From contig JARKIP010000035.1 in assembly GCA_029990175.1 (NCBI GenBank), forward strand, positions 43,414,001 through 43,478,000: DNA of 64,000 nt, written 5' to 3'. Positions 32,756-45,524 of this stretch are shown one piece after another. The position numbers and the translations under genes were made by a program. Position 1 is the first letter of the stretch, and each line of letters starts with the position of its first letter. This stretch comes from Petunia secreta. Its lineage: Eukaryota; Streptophyta; Magnoliopsida; Solanales; Solanaceae. The notes beneath the pieces are model-generated. The model worked only from the letters and a program-made list of their open reading frames with translations. It did no database searches and was not told where the DNA came from.

Positions 32756-34350
32756 TTGGCCAATTTTGTAAACAAACAATTTTTTTCCAAAAATTCTCCA
32801 AAAAGTGAACCCAAAAATTATAAACAGATGGGGGCTAAACCCATTGCTTACTTTATTGAAAAATTGAATAGAGCTAATTTGAATTATTCAACTTATGATA
32901 AGGAGTTATATGTTTTGGTTAGAGCTTTAGCTACATTGCAGCACTGTTTATGGCCTAAAGAATTTGTAATTAAAACTGATCATGCATCTTTGAGGCATTT
33001 AAAGAGTCAATACAAGCTTAATAGAAGGCATGCTAAATGGGTTTAGTTCATAGAAACTTTTCATTATATGATTTCCTACAAGCAAGGGAAAGACAATGTA
33101 GAAGCTGATGCGCTTTCAAGAAGGTATGCTCTTGTTTCTACTCTAACTTCTAAATTGATGGGGTTGGATTAAATTAAGGGATTGTATACTAAAGATGGCA
33201 ATTTTGGTGCTACATTTTTGGAATGTTTAAAGGGACCTTTTGAACGGTTTAATTTGCAAGATTGATTTCTCTTTAAAGAAAATAAATTGTATGTGCCTAA
33301 CTGCTCTTTACATGAATTATTTGTTAGGGAAGCAGATCGTGGGGGAATTATGGGTCACTTTAGAGTACCATAAACATTGGATATACTTGCTGAAAATTTC
33401 TTTTGGCCTGGCATGAAAAAAAATGTTGAAAAAGTGTGTGCACAATGTCCTGAATGTAAGCAAGCAAAATTACCACATAGATTGTACACACCTATTCCGT
33501 CTTCACCTTGGGTTGATATTTCTATGGACTTTGTTTTGGGTTTTCCTAGAACAAGGTATGGTAAAGATAGTATTTTTTTTGTGGTAGATAGGTTCTCAAA
33601 AATGGCGAGTTTCACTCCATGCTTGAAAACTAACGATGCATCTCATGTTGCTGATTTATTTGGGAAAGAAGTTGTTAAATTTCATGGTATACCTAGAACT
33701 ATTGTTAGTGACATGGATGCTAAGTTCTTGAGCCACTTTTAGCGTGTTCTTTGTACGAAATTGGGTACTAAATTAATGTTTTCTACATCTTGGCATCCCT
33801 AGGCTGATGGGCAAACAGAAGTAGTTAATAGGACTTTAGGAAATATGTTAAGGGCTGTTTTGAAAGGTAAGTTAACTTCTTGGGAAGATCAGTTGCCTAT
33901 GGTTGAATTTGCTTACAATAGAACAATTCATTCTTCCATGGGCATGTCTCCTTTCAAAATTGTGTATGGATTTGATCCTCTCACTCCCCTTGATCTTTTA
34001 CCTTTATCTACTAATGAAACTGTTAGTCTTGATGGTAAGAAAAAGGCAGAGATGACGAAAAAGATCCATGAGAAAACTAAGCTTGCAATTGAAAGAAAAA
34101 ACGAACAAATTGCTCAAAAGAGGAACAAGGGAAAACAACTTATATTTGAGCCTGGCGACTTAGTTTGGGTGCATATGAGGAAAGAAAGATTTCCTTCTAA
34201 AAGAAAGTCAAAATTGAATCCAAGAAGAGATAGACCATTCAAAGTTCTTCAAAGAATTGGGGATACTGCTTATAAGCTTGATCTTCCAGGTGAGTACCAA
34301 GTTACTGCTACTTTTAATGTTGCTGATTTATCTTTCTGCATAGATGTCTA
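32756..34350 (+). pseudogene. Ty3/gypsy RNase H-integrase relic
   Basis: RNase H end (YDKELYVLVRALA, KTDHASLRHLKSQ, KQGKDNVEADALSRRY), integrase zinc-binding part (READRGGIMGHF, VCAQCPECKQAK), core (PWVDISMDFVLGFP, FFVVDRFSKM, VSDMDAKFLSHF, DGQTEVVNRT with the catalytic Glu present) and C-terminus (FEPGDLVWVHMRKERFP, TATFNVADLS). Stops occur at about 33043, 33170, 33262, 33371, 33740 and 33800. The relic breaks off after FNVADLS near 34335. No LTR was found on either side. It is AT-richer than the other gypsy copies here and so a distinct subfamily or an older copy. Confidence 0.85.
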
Positions 34351-35106
34351 TGAGGTGTACTTCTTATGCTCATTTGTATATTTGAGTTCAAGTTTGAATC
34401 TTATTTTTATGTTTAATGTTGATGAACTTGTACATGGTGTATGATATCGTTTTGGACCTTTTGAGCATAGTACTTGTTATGGTTACTTATTTGGGCTTGC
34501 GTCGGGTTATGATTCTAGTTAAGCAATTAATGAACATATTTCTTCATGTCTTTGTGGTGGATACAGATGGAATATACCTCTACTTCCCTAGATTCTGTGA
34601 GATGGTACACATTAGATTATACTTCTACTCCTTGGGCTCAGTGAGATAGTATGGACCTATGTATACTTCTACGCCCCTGGTTCTGTGATTCATGGTTAAC
34701 TTACGTATGATGTTGGTGGTGTATTATTATATGAACGGGGTTTTTGTGCATATATTGGTTATGAGATTTTGAATTTTTAACACTATCTTTGAACTACTAT
34801 TTCCAAGAGTTAACTCGTTTCATTGAATTTTTTATCCTTTCTTGTTTCTTGAATTTGGACACTTTCTTCCCCCTCCCTATATTGAGTACTCAATTAATAT
34901 CCTGCTTGTTCTCCTTCTTAATGTTTAGGCGTTATTCTTTCCGTAGATTTCACACCTGGCACTAGCGAGGTAGGTGGTTGATCGTGTGGCAAACAAAGAG
35001 TGATTCATCGGTGAGCCAACTAGCTAGTTCTTGGTGGCGAGCATGTCTTGTTAAGTTGTATGCATTTAGGTTCCTTTCTTTACATTTGGGAGAATCGTAT
35101 AAACTC
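34351..35106. other. Unassigned spacer
   Basis: No coding signal. Three loosely similar stretches containing TATACTTCTAC or TATACCTCTAC and CTGTGA or CAGTGAGATRGTA (about 34570-34700) suggest a decayed local tandem repeat. Confidence 0.4.

Positions 35107-35163
<57 letters not shown>
35107..35163. repeat. (TTA)n microsatellite
   Basis: About 19 uninterrupted TTA/ATT triplets. Confidence 0.98.
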
Positions 35164-35164
<1 letters not shown>

Positions 35165-35171
35165 GACCTCT

Positions 35172-36010
35172 ATTTTAAAAGACTCGCCCGGGGACTCGTC
35201 CGGGACTCGCCCCGGGGCAGGGCACTAGCAAAACGCCCTGAGATTCTCGGACGAGGCTTAGATCCGTGAGACTTACGCCTCAAGCGCCCGATGATGCGCC
35301 CAGAGCACGCCCAACTCCCAACGCTCGGAACTCGCCTTATTGAACCTATGCAAAGATCTGTCCAATTCCCTAATTAAGATTGTTCATCCACAATTTTCTT
35401 TTAAAATGAAGTTATATTCATCTATAGAAATTCAAAATTTGAGTATAACTCAATTAACGAGACATAATATTACATGTATTATAATTAAGAATATCATCTA
35501 TATATACTTAATCTAAAAAGGCATAGCCACTGTTTATAGCATCACCACTTGTTGTTGGTCTTCATATTTTATTTCAGTCACTCAAAATTGTTATACTTCA
35601 ATTATTTTGCAATTTAGTGGAAATTTTATATTTATCAATGAAGAATTAATGTTGTAAATTATAATAGTAATAAATTTTTATTGTTTATTCACTTGTTATA
35701 GTAACAAATTTTTATTTTTAATTGTTTAAAAGCTAAGGCCTTATGGTTTATTTGTATCTCATAAAAACTGTAACATTATTCAATTTCTTACCATTGTTAA
35801 AAAGGTTAGATCTTTTGTTTCTATAATTTTTTTTTCTTATTTTTAATTTTTTTTGTACTTTTGATATTTTTTTGGCTCATTATGCTATTTTATTAATTTA
35901 AAATTAATTAAAAAATAAGATCCATGAGACTTACGCCCCACGTCTCGGGACTTACACCTCACCTCATTATAGGTAAAACGCCTCGTGCCCCGCGTTTTAA
36001 AACATTGATC
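35172..36010. mobile_element. Putative DNA transposon (839 bp)
   Basis: Flanked by ATGACCTCT (35163-35171) and ATGACCTAT (36011-36019), an 8-of-9 direct repeat. The ends are similar in inverted orientation (ATTTTAAAAGACTCGCC on the left; the complement of the right end contains GTTTTAAAACGCGGGGC). GC-rich ends (CGCCCGGGGACTCG; ACGCCTCGTGCCCCGCG) enclose a very AT-rich middle. No coding frame. A MULE- or hAT-type non-autonomous element is plausible. Confidence 0.55.
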
Positions 36011-37247
36011 ATGACCTATGGAAGGGGACATACATCTACTAGCTTACTTGTAATTTGCGTTTCCCTTATATTTATGGTGGCTTGTGCTAAGTATTTAAGT
36101 TAGAGCTTTTTATTCCTTCTTTCTATTTTATATATCATAGTTTGAATCAATACGGAGTTTAAGAAATAAATGAAGTTTTTTGAGAGTTGTAGTCTGGAAT
36201 AAGCCATAAATAATTGTGTGGTTATAAATCATTAGGATATATAAAGTGGTTATTTTAAAGTTAAACTGTTTCTTTTTTGAATGGCTTAATAAGGATTCTC
36301 ACCCCATAAACTAGAATGGTGGGAGTATTAGTTATTGTTGATGTTTGATTCAATGTTTTGAAAAGATAGTGAGTGGGTGTTGGTTTGCCCATTACAGTTT
36401 TGTAAACTAGGTCGTGATTGTTATGCCATTGAAACTATAATATGTGATAAAAATGAACACAAGAATGATATGTCTCATTCAGATTTCTTTTAGACGAAGT
36501 AAGAATAAAAGAATTTGCAAGTGGAGAGTGGTGGAATAATGCTATGCAGCTAAAAATAAGCTTTGGTTCTTCCATAACTTGCATTAAACATATATTCCAC
36601 GAAACAGTAGAGCTCAACTAAGAAAAGAGCAGCAGAATAGATAAAAAGATGAAGGTATTCGTTTTTCACTAGTCTCCCATTGTTAAAATGGAGACGTGAT
36701 GCTTATCTATTCGATTAGACCCTTTCTTATTTCTTTTTAATAGTATAATGGAACAGATAAACTGAAGGGGACCAACCCTGCATGAACAAATTATTCTCAT
36801 ATTCTAGAATTTGAAATCAGAAACCCACCTTGATGCATCAAAAATAAATATTGCATCACTCTCATGAAGATAAAAGATAAACTGAAGGGGCCCTGGACTT
36901 GAGACCTTACTTCCTCACCTACATCTTTTCATGTTTATTGAAACCTCTTTATTGCATCATTCTCATGAAGATAAAAGAAGAGATCAAGTTTCTTAAAAGG
37001 TAAAATAATGATTTCCTTATGTGGGTCATTGGAAAATCCATATGCAATGTGTTGTCATAAAGCAGCTGTATACATTCATAAAGTATCAAATACTTAACCA
37101 CAGGCCAAGATTAAAAAGCAAAAGACAATAAAAGGAAAGAAAAGATAAAGAGAACCTATAGATTACTGCTACTTTTTGTTAGAAAAAAACAAAGAGGCTG
37201 GTTCTCTTAGACCTTTCAGTTAGCTAAACCAATCAAAATTCCTGTAA
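36011..37247. other. Intergenic 3' flank of CEPR1
   Basis: No gene seen. A short imperfect duplication (TTGCATCAYTCTCATGAAGATAAAAG near 36851 and 36953) is present. The last few hundred bases are likely the 3' untranslated region of the receptor-kinase gene. Confidence 0.5.
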
Positions 37248-40200
37248 TCACAAATTAGATATGTCCTTTGGCTTAGGGATATTCTCTGTGTCCTTGTTCT
37301 TATTATTTGTCAAGTTGCAACAATCGTATCTGCAAGGTTCTGCCTCAATTAACAGTTGAACAACTTCATTCATGGTTGGACGATAGGCTGGTGCACTATA
37401 TGTGCAACGTATGGCAATTCGGAGCACCTTAATCATCTCGTCCTTGAATGATGCTGAGACATTTTTGTCTAAGACCTCAAATGCTCCTTCCTTTGTCTCA
37501 ACATTCTTTGACACCCAATAAACAATGTTCTTGTTCTCCCCAAATTCTGGCTCTACCGGCTTCTTCCCGGTGATCAGTTCCATTAAAACAACTCCAAAAC
37601 TATAGACATCACACTTGGTCGTTGGCTTAGAAGAATATGCATATTCTGTAAAACACATCAGACACCGAAAAAAGAGAAAATCATAAGCTGATGTATTTGA
37701 ATACTGTATGTAAATTCACAAGACTTTCCAGTTAAAAAACATGAGTGATGACTTACTAAATTCAATTTCTACATGATAGAAGACAATATTCTACACGAAA
37801 CCAGATTGATAAAACTGAGTTTATAAATGAACCAATTGTCTTGGTTCTATTTCTCTCTGTATCTAATAAACTGATTTGTGTTTAAATAAGCACAGGAGAT
37901 TAATTTGCACTACACAACCGTGATTAAGAAAAAATAAAAACAAGAGTTTTTCCAACATAATAGAAAATGAATCAATATATATGAATTGAGGAAATTACCT
38001 GGAGCTAAGTAACCATATGTGCCTGCGATAACTGTGGTAGTGCAATCCTTCCCTCCTCTGGCTTGCAAAACTTTTGCTATTCCAAAATCAGCAACCTTTG
38101 GCTGGTAATCAACGTCGAGGAGGATGTTGGTGGATTTGATGTCTCTATGAATGATTGGTGGCAAAATATCATGGTGCAGGTAAGCCAAACCTTGAGCTAT
38201 CCCCAGTGCAATCTGATGACGAGTACGCCAATCCAAAAGGAGTTTTCCTCCATGAAGAGCATCTCCAAGGTTCCCATTTGGCATGTACTCATAAACCAAC
38301 AAACTACAATCCAAACTAGAGTAATAACAGTATAATTTCACTATGTTGTTGTGCCTTATGTTTCCGAGAGTTTCAACCTCTGTTTTCAGTTCCTTGTCCA
38401 AACCACCTAGTTCATTCTCTAAACCAGAATTCTTGTGTTTGTGACTCCACAGCTTCTTGGCTGCAACGACTCCTCCGTTACTTAAGTCAATCTTATAGAC
38501 AGCTCCAGACCCTCCATATCCAACAATGTTTTTCTCAGTCATGGCTTCAAAAATTTCACGCTCATCAAAACATAGAAGCTGGAAACTCTTGACATCATAG
38601 GTGAAAAATGATGATGACAACGCATCCTCGTGTTCCATCACCCCCCTTTTGTTACCAAACCATCGCTTGATAAACAACACAAATCCAAGTATTACAATTC
38701 CTACTGATATCCCAATTACCCACATAAGGTTTGTTGTTCTCTTCCGGTCATAACTTTGTGGACATGGAGGAAAATCTTTGCCAGAAGAACTCATAAAAGT
38801 TGGAAGGCAGAGTCCTGGATTGCCTGAAAAACTTTCCAGGATACCTCCCTTTATAAATAAGGGAGGTATAGGACCAGTAAGCAAATTGTTTGAGAAGTTC
38901 ATGGAATTTGGTAGCAGTTCACCAAGGCTTTCAGGGATCCTCCCCATCAAAATATTATTTGATAGGTCAAGATAACTGAGAGAGTTAAGAGAAGAAAGAG
39001 TCTCGGGAATGGAAGAATTGAATTTGTTACCTTGTAAGATCAACAAATTGAGTCTTTTGAGGTTACCAATTTCTGAAGGAAGTGGTCCAGACAAGAAGTT
39101 ATTGCTGAGATCAATCTTCACTAGATTGGTATTTTTTGAAATTTCTGGAGGAAGTGTGCCAGAAAGCCTGTTACTCTGCATAAACAACTCAGATAAGTTC
39201 TTAGCACTTCCAATTGTTGTGGGTATTGGACCTGTTAAATGGTTATAGCTCACGTCAATAATTGAAGCATGCGGAAGAGAAAGAAGGCTTTCTGGTATTC
39301 TACCACCTAAATGGTTGTAGCTGACTCGAAAGCGGATGAGTGTCTCACATGCTGCATAGCTTTCTGGTACTTCTCCAGTGAACATATTTTGGAGTAAAAG
39401 AATATACATCAATTTACCTCCGTCACACAGCTGAGATGGCAGTTTTCCAGTTAATTCATTTTCTGACAAGTCCAATGCTAGCAGAGCTGTTGCAACACCA
39501 AAATTTTGTGGGATTTCCCCTGTCAGATAATTATCATAAAGTGACAGGATGGTTAGGGTGGTTGAGTTTGCAAGGGAGGCTGGAAAATCTCCTGAAAGAG
39601 TATTGTTATATAACTGCAACACTTTCAACTTTGGTAGGCGGCATATAGATACTGGAACTTTTCCTGTCAATCTGTTGACTGACATGTCCAAATCTACTAG
39701 TTCGGTCAGATTTCCAAACTCCTCAGGTACTTCACCCTCAAGTTGGTTGTAGTAAAGTTCAAGCATTTTCAACTTCTTCAGCTGGCCCAGTTCTCTTGGT
39801 ATCCGACCAGTTAAGTGATTCTCGCTCAATTCAAGATCTACAAGAGATGTCATATTGCCTATTGATGCAGGGATTGTTCCTTGTAACTTGCAAGCTGTCA
39901 AGATCATCCACCGAAGTTTAGTCAACCTTGAAATGTCCTCTGGCAGTTTCCATGGGTTAAAATCGCGATTTTCATTGAAGTCCAGCAACTCTAGATTGGT
40001 GAGGTTTATAATTGAAAAAGGGAATTCACCTGTGAAGTGGTTATATGAAAGGTTTAGTGACCTCAAAGTTTGCAAAGGTGACAAGTCTGGCAGTGGTCCT
40101 GTAAGTGATGTAGAAACCATATTCAGCTCTTCCAAGAGAGAACAATTAGTGATGCTGCTAGGAAAGGCACCCCGGAAGTTGTTATGACCAAGACGAAGAA

Positions 40201-40483
40201 TTCGCAACCTTGGCATAAAAGAGCACACATCATCAGGAAATATCCCAGATAGTGACCGTCCAGAAAGATCAATCTTGGTTACATACCCTTGATCATCACA
40301 ACCAATTCCACTATAGTTGCAAATTGGTTGTCCACCCAAATCTGCCAAAGAATTCCCTATGACAGACTTCTTCAAGAGAGCAAAGAACTGAGACTGAGCA
40401 TCAATAGCCCCTTGATAAGAGCTGGTAAGGGTGAGGAAGTAAACAAGAAGGATGATGACTTTTTGAGGAGCCATTAGAAACAA
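37248..40483 (-). CDS. CEPR1: LRR receptor-like kinase, CEPR1/XIP1 orthologue (two exons)
   Basis: Coding exons 40483-37999 and 37645-37248, 960 aa joined; Arabidopsis CEPR1 is of similar length. Signal peptide about 1-24; Cys pair ICNYSGIGC (55-62) capping a run of about 20 LRRs (about 70-545); second Cys cluster near 559-574; membrane span about 586-606; kinase about 650 to the C-terminus. The Gly loop is GYGGSG (655-660), the ATP-binding Lys is probably K676 (VVAAKK), HRD is at 779-781 and DFG at 799-801. It is an RD kinase with all core motifs present. The intron falls within the APE codon region (YLAP then E). CEPR1 of the LRR XI family binds CEP peptides at the plasma membrane and signals nitrogen status and vascular growth. 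A second ATG at 40474 is possible. No disabling change is seen. Confidence 0.93.
37646..37998 (-). other. CEPR1 intron
   Basis: 353-nt phase-1 intron: donor CCAG|GTAATT (GT at 37998-37997), acceptor TTTTACAG| ending at 37646. Joining restores YLAPEYAYS, the conserved activation-segment end, which supports both sites. Confidence 0.9.
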
Positions 40484-40896
40484 TTTCGGAGTGAGTTATA
40501 TTTTGTCGTCAAAGAGAAGGCGGGTGAGATGGTTGGCTTTGTTATTGCAGACAAGATGGAAAGGAAGAGAAGAAATATATAATTGTGAAAATAGCTGGGA
40601 TCATTGGAATAATAGTAAGAGGCCCGATGATGAAATAGGATGTGTGTGTGCTGATATTTGGAGATCGAAGCTTTATGTTATACCCCCACCACCACTCTAA
40701 GAGAATAAGATCGATATAAAGCTTTTATGCTCAAGAGTTGTCTGAATAAACAGCATCTGATCTTTGTTTTTTGCATGCTTTGTTGATCTAAGACCTTTCA
40801 AGATGAATCAGAACTTTTGAACACTAATCTCAATGGTGCATGATTTATATTCGTGCCTAAAAGGTACTACTATTAGATTAAAGATGGTAACTAATA

Positions 40897-41178
40897 CTCT
40901 TTCCGTCTCAGCTTATATATATGGCATCTTTTCTTATCCCATCCCAATACACTTCTAAAGTTGAAAAGAATTAGCTTTTCACTTTACCTTTTACTCTTAA
41001 CTAATGAAAAATTATTATAACTATACAAATATTATGACATGTTTAAGGGTACAAATTTTAAAAATTTTGTTCCAAACAAATAGCAGATATATTTTAGACC
41101 ATAAATTCAAAAGTTAATATTTCTTATTTAAACTTCATGTTGATTCAAACTATGTCATATAAATTTAAATGGAGGGAG
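40897..41178. mobile_element. Stowaway-like MITE upstream of CEPR1
   Basis: 282 bp between TA dinucleotides (40895-40896 and 41179-41180). Ends CTCTTTCCGTCTCAG and the complement of AATGGAGGGAG form a degenerate Stowaway-type inverted repeat. It lies 414 bp upstream of the CEPR1 start codon. Confidence 0.65.
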
Positions 41179-42124
41179 TATAATTTTGGGTTTGTATAAT
41201 ATTTATCTTGTGGCCTTCCATCTAAGCATACTATAAATCTCAAATACACTATTTTTATGCAAATGCTGCATGTTTTTCATATTTCCTAAATGATCGGACA
41301 AGGGCCCATTGCTCATATAATGCATATAATATTGCTTACTAAGCATCAACTTTCCTAACTTATGCGTTGTTTCTTATCTAAAACTCTTTTGCTAGTGGTA
41401 TCTTAGGAATTTAGGCTACGAGACAAAAAGCCACTGACCAAAACACTATGTTAGTAATGACCTTTATCATCCAAATATCTATGCAAAAACGTTCTCCTAA
41501 TAAAAGTGGAAGTATCTTTTAAAATTGTTTTACTATGAACAGAATAAAGAAATGAGACACGTATACGTATGCGTACATGTATTTGGAAGTTCTTTAGGTG
41601 GACCTTTGGTTAATTTTCTTACATGTTAGCGGGAAGAATCTCTACGGAAATACATTCCGTCTTATTAATATGCAATTAACCCGTCGGGAGGATTTTTAAT
41701 TTCCTGACAAATGATGTGGATAAGCTTGAATGTATGCTACAAGTTGAAGATATGACATAACATAACTGTACCTTGTCTTTAAGTAATTAGTTGGGTCAGT
41801 TATTTAAATCTTCATTGGTCATATTACTTCATATCAGCTCACTTGATACATTCAATATTATAGGAACTTTGTTTAACTAACTTTAAAGTTCCCTACCTTT
41901 TCTACTATACTGGAGACATTTGGTCAAAAGGGACACTCAAAAGTATAAATAGGTAAAAGGGACAAAGTCTTAATTAATATAGTAGAAGGGACACATCTAA
42001 TTAAGGCTCTTAAACATAACTTTTCTTCACTCCCCTTCACCCTAAAGTTTTATTTTTTACACTTTGGTCCTCACGTATATAAAAAAAAAATTTGCCAAAT
42101 TAGAAAAATATTTTTCCCTCCGTT

Positions 42125-42127
<3 letters not shown>
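41179..42127. other. Unassigned AT-rich spacer, possible left flank of the MULE
   Basis: No gene. At 41930-42000 the words AAAAGGGACA and GAAGGGACAC recur three times. The left end of the MULE-like region may lie here, but I could not find a terminal inverted repeat partner. Confidence 0.35.

Positions 42128-42165
<38 letters not shown>
42128..42165. repeat. (TC)n microsatellite
   Basis: About 19 TC dinucleotides. Placed upstream of the transposase transcript, it could lie in its promoter or 5' untranslated region. Confidence 0.97.
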
Positions 42166-42168
<3 letters not shown>

Positions 42169-42545
42169 GCTTCTCTTCTCCCTCGCGACCTGAAAACACC
42201 ATAGTTGCTGTGCATCTGCTTTCTTCAATCTCTATTCGTTTTCGCTAATATTCTGGCATTTCAACTCTTCCAAATACAAAATATTATCAGATCTAAATCC
42301 TTTTCGGTTAATTAGGTATTATTGACTCTAATTGAAAAAATAATTTGGGGAAAATATGCTGCAATTCTTTAAATAATAATTTCTGGTTGGCATTACTTTT
42401 AATTGGTTTGCTTGACGTTGAAATACTTTGAATAATGTTTACCTGTTGGCCATTACTTGAAATTGGAAAGCTTGTCGTTGAAATTGTTTGAATAAGGCTG
42501 GGCATTTACTTCAAACTGGAAAGCTTGCCAAGTCCCATATATTCT

Positions 42546-42987
42546 GTAAGTGTAAACCTCCGTCTTGCTAATCTCTACTATTCTAATTTTTGTAAAAACC
42601 CTTTTAAACAGTATGTTGCTGTTTTGAAACATCTTACCGTGACGATCGCAACATCATACAGATTGTTCTACAAATACTCGTACAACGTAGTCACAATTAT
42701 AGAACATTGTATTAGATGCTCAAGATAATCCCTTTTATGTTCCTATTGTGCTAGTCAGAGTTACGGAACATAATTTTGGTTGCCCGAATAATCTTACAGC
42801 ATGTTCAGTAAATGCTATTCATAATGTTGGAACATATTTTTAGATGGTCAGAACTGATGTATAGATGTTTCACATCGGTATGCTTGTATTCTTAAACATC
42901 CTTTGGTATGTTCGGATCTGTTTTTCGATGTTCCAGTATCCTTTGCTACCTAGACCACATTTGATGAATGTTTATCCTATCTTGCAG
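42546..42987 (+). other. Predicted 5'-UTR intron of the MULE transposase, packed with GAACAT/ATGTTC
   Basis: Donor-like CT|GTAAGT at 42546 and acceptor CTTGCAG| at 42987, 14 nt before the transposase ATG at 43002. Seven exact copies of GAACAT or ATGTTC lie in 42702-42933 (starts 42702, 42737, 42766, 42801, 42830, 42908, 42928). The intron call is inference; the word cluster is directly seen. Confidence 0.5.
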
Positions 42988-43001
42988 ATATCGTTAAAGT
43001 A

Positions 43002-45492
43002 ATGGGGGACAACATACTACTAGGAGTTGATTTTCTCAGTGAGTAGGTTGAGCATTCGAAATGCTATGCTTGGATTCCTAAGGTGAAAGAGACAAGACCT
43101 ATCCCTGTGAGTAGGAATGTTACATATGATGAACTTGTCAACAAAATCATACGCAGTTGGGGGGTAAGTGATGATCCTAGGGATCTTTGCATTTCATATA
43201 TGCTGAGTGTTGCCGCAAAGCAAAAGACTGCTCCATCTAAAATTAGGACTGATGATGATGTTCAATTTTATATGGCTGATGTAGACCCAACTGGGGCTAG
43301 GCCAACACTAAGGGTTAGTGTCATTCCAAGGCCTGAAGGAATTTCAAGTTCAAATGAACAAGATATGCATGTTGAGATGGATGAAGATGAATTAAAACAA
43401 GGTGGAGAGGCAGACGAAGAAGGTGAAGAAGGTGAGAAGTAGTTGGTAATCCTTCAGCAAGAGTACCATCACAGAGCAACCGCAACGATTTTTTTGGACA
43501 AGACGGCACAGGTTTAGTAAAGGGTATGACTTTCAAGAACAAGCGAGAATTAGTGGTGAAGTTGAGGCTTGCTGCAGTGAGGAAGCCTTTTTCTTTCAAA
43601 GCTGTGAAGAATACAAAAAAGTTGTTTTATGCCCGATGTGTTGATGCAAATTTCAAGTGGTGGCTTCGAGCATTGAGGTATCATAGTAGTGATACATTTT
43701 ATATTACAATCTACAATGGCGAGCACACGTGCGGTGTGCAGCACCTGCAAAGCCACCATACACATGCCACAGCTGATGCTGTTGGTGAATACATGAAAGA
43801 TAGGTACATTGAGGGGAAAGGAATAACACCAAAAGACATCAGAGTTGCATTTAACAGAGAATTGGGATGCAACATTAGTTATTGGAAAAGTTTGAAGGGA
43901 TGTGAGATTGCAAAGGCAATAGCAAGAACGACACATGAACACAGTTATGAAATTTTAGAGGCATACAGTTATATGGTAAGGTCCTCAAAATATTGGAAGC
44001 AAGACAGCTTTGAAGCTTGATAGTTGTAGGAGGTTTAAGTATTTTTTTTTATATCTTACAGATCTTGGATTAGGGGTTTTCTGTATATGAGGAAAGTCCT
44101 TGCTATTGATGGGACTCATTTGTCAGGCAAGTACGGCGGCGTTTTGTTGTCTGTCGTTGCCTTCGTTGCCCAGGATGCAGAGAAGCACATATTCCTTGTT
44201 GCATTGTGCGTTGTGGACAAATAATGTGATGCTTCTTATGATTTTTTTTTTCGAACAATTGGTTGACATAGCCCAGTACAATGATGAGTTGAGCGTCATT
44301 TCAGACAGACATTAAAGCATAGCAAAATCAGTTGCCAAGTGGTTTCCCCAAGCTCACTACGGAGTTTGCACGAGGCACCTTGCTGAAAATATCCGTACAA
44401 AGTTTCAGTTTGGAGACCACCTGGGGTCCTATTACTTGGTAGCAGATGCATATCGTGTGGAGGATTTCAGAACGCACTTTAAGCAAATCGAAGACAATGA
44501 TCCAAGGGTTGCCAGATATCTTCAAGATGACGTAGGGTTCCATAAATGGAGCAGATGCTTTTTCCCTGGGCACAGGTACACGACTATGAACATTCATACC
44601 AAATGTTCTGAACCTTGCATTGAAATGTTCTATGTTTACATGGCAATTAAGCCGAGAACATTCTAATTGACGTTCAAAATAGTACCAATGATGTGTATGA
44701 CGTAATTATTGATGTTCTGATCGCATGCTTAATGTTCGCACTTGGATTAGACGTATTTAGCATTAAGTTCTTTGTTTGTTTGTTACAATTTCAGATTTGC
44801 AGTGATGACCTCGAACATTGTGGAGTCCACAAATGCAATGCTGAGGGATGAAAGAGAATATCCTATTGTTGCCCTATTAAATCATATCAATCGGACATTT
44901 GGTGAAAAATTCCATGTGAGAGCTACAGAGTTCCTCGAGGTTTCAACCATATGTGTCCCTTCAATTGAAGGAAAAATAAGATTCAACCTGGAGGAAGGGG
45001 TAAGCTCGCAATTAGTCAAAAAGGTACGTATGGTTTCACCATTATCAGTCCAGGCCAGGGAGCAGAAGTCGATTTACTCAACAGAACTTGTACGTGCAGA
45101 GAGTATCAAATTGACTTAATACCCCGTAAACATGCTATGGCAGCTATCAGAATGCTGCGTCCAGAAGACTATGGAGCGTGCGTCTATGACTTTACTTCTG
45201 CATATTACAAGTTAGAGTCATATATGTTTGCCTATGCAGAACTGATCAATGCTGTTCCACCGGAAGAATTTTGGAATGTTCCACCTGAGCTGCTTGAGTG
45301 ACGAATATTGCCTCCTTTCATCGACGTGGGTAAGTGTAGACGAAGGAAAAAGTGGATACCATCAGTTGGTGAAGTATTTTCAAGTAGGAGAAACAAATGT
45401 AGCATCTGCAAAAGGTCGGGCCACAAAAGAACTACTTGCCCAAAACGAGTGGATAGCGGACAATCCTCCCAAACTCAAAGTGTTGCTTTTTG
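43002..45492 (+). pseudogene. MuDR-type (MULE) transposase
   Basis: From MGDNILLG at 43002: an N-terminal PB1-like part and acidic tail (to about 43440), a MuDR DNA-binding domain (43526-43980: KNKRELVVKLRLAAV, CEWWLRA-like KWWLRALRY, HTCGVQH), then the DDE core with DGTHL (Asp at 44108-44110), SDRH (Asp at 44304-44306), CTRHLAENI, and MTSNIVESTN (Glu at 44823-44825). The SWIM region follows (TCTCREYQ, but PRKH where the family has PCKH) and a CCHC knuckle CSICKRSGHKRTTC (45398-45439). An intron 44576-44794 joins GHR to FAVMTSN. It is broken by TAG near 43026, a frameshift near 43985-44050 at a T run, TAA near 44222, and a frameshift near 45030-45060. Confidence 0.85.
44576..44794 (+). other. 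Transposase intron
   Basis: 219 nt, donor CACAG|GTACAC and acceptor AATTTCAG|ATT. Joining gives GHRFAVMTSN, the conserved MULE wording. It contains six exact GAACAT/ATGTTC words (starts 44588, 44603, 44625, 44656, 44712, 44732). Confidence 0.75.
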
Positions 45493-45524
45493 AATTTTAG
45501 TCTTGACAATTTAAATGTTTTATA

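Noticed and set aside
38063..40477. Several open frames antisense to CEPR1
   Set aside because: They are shadows of a strongly constrained receptor-kinase gene and have no domains of their own.
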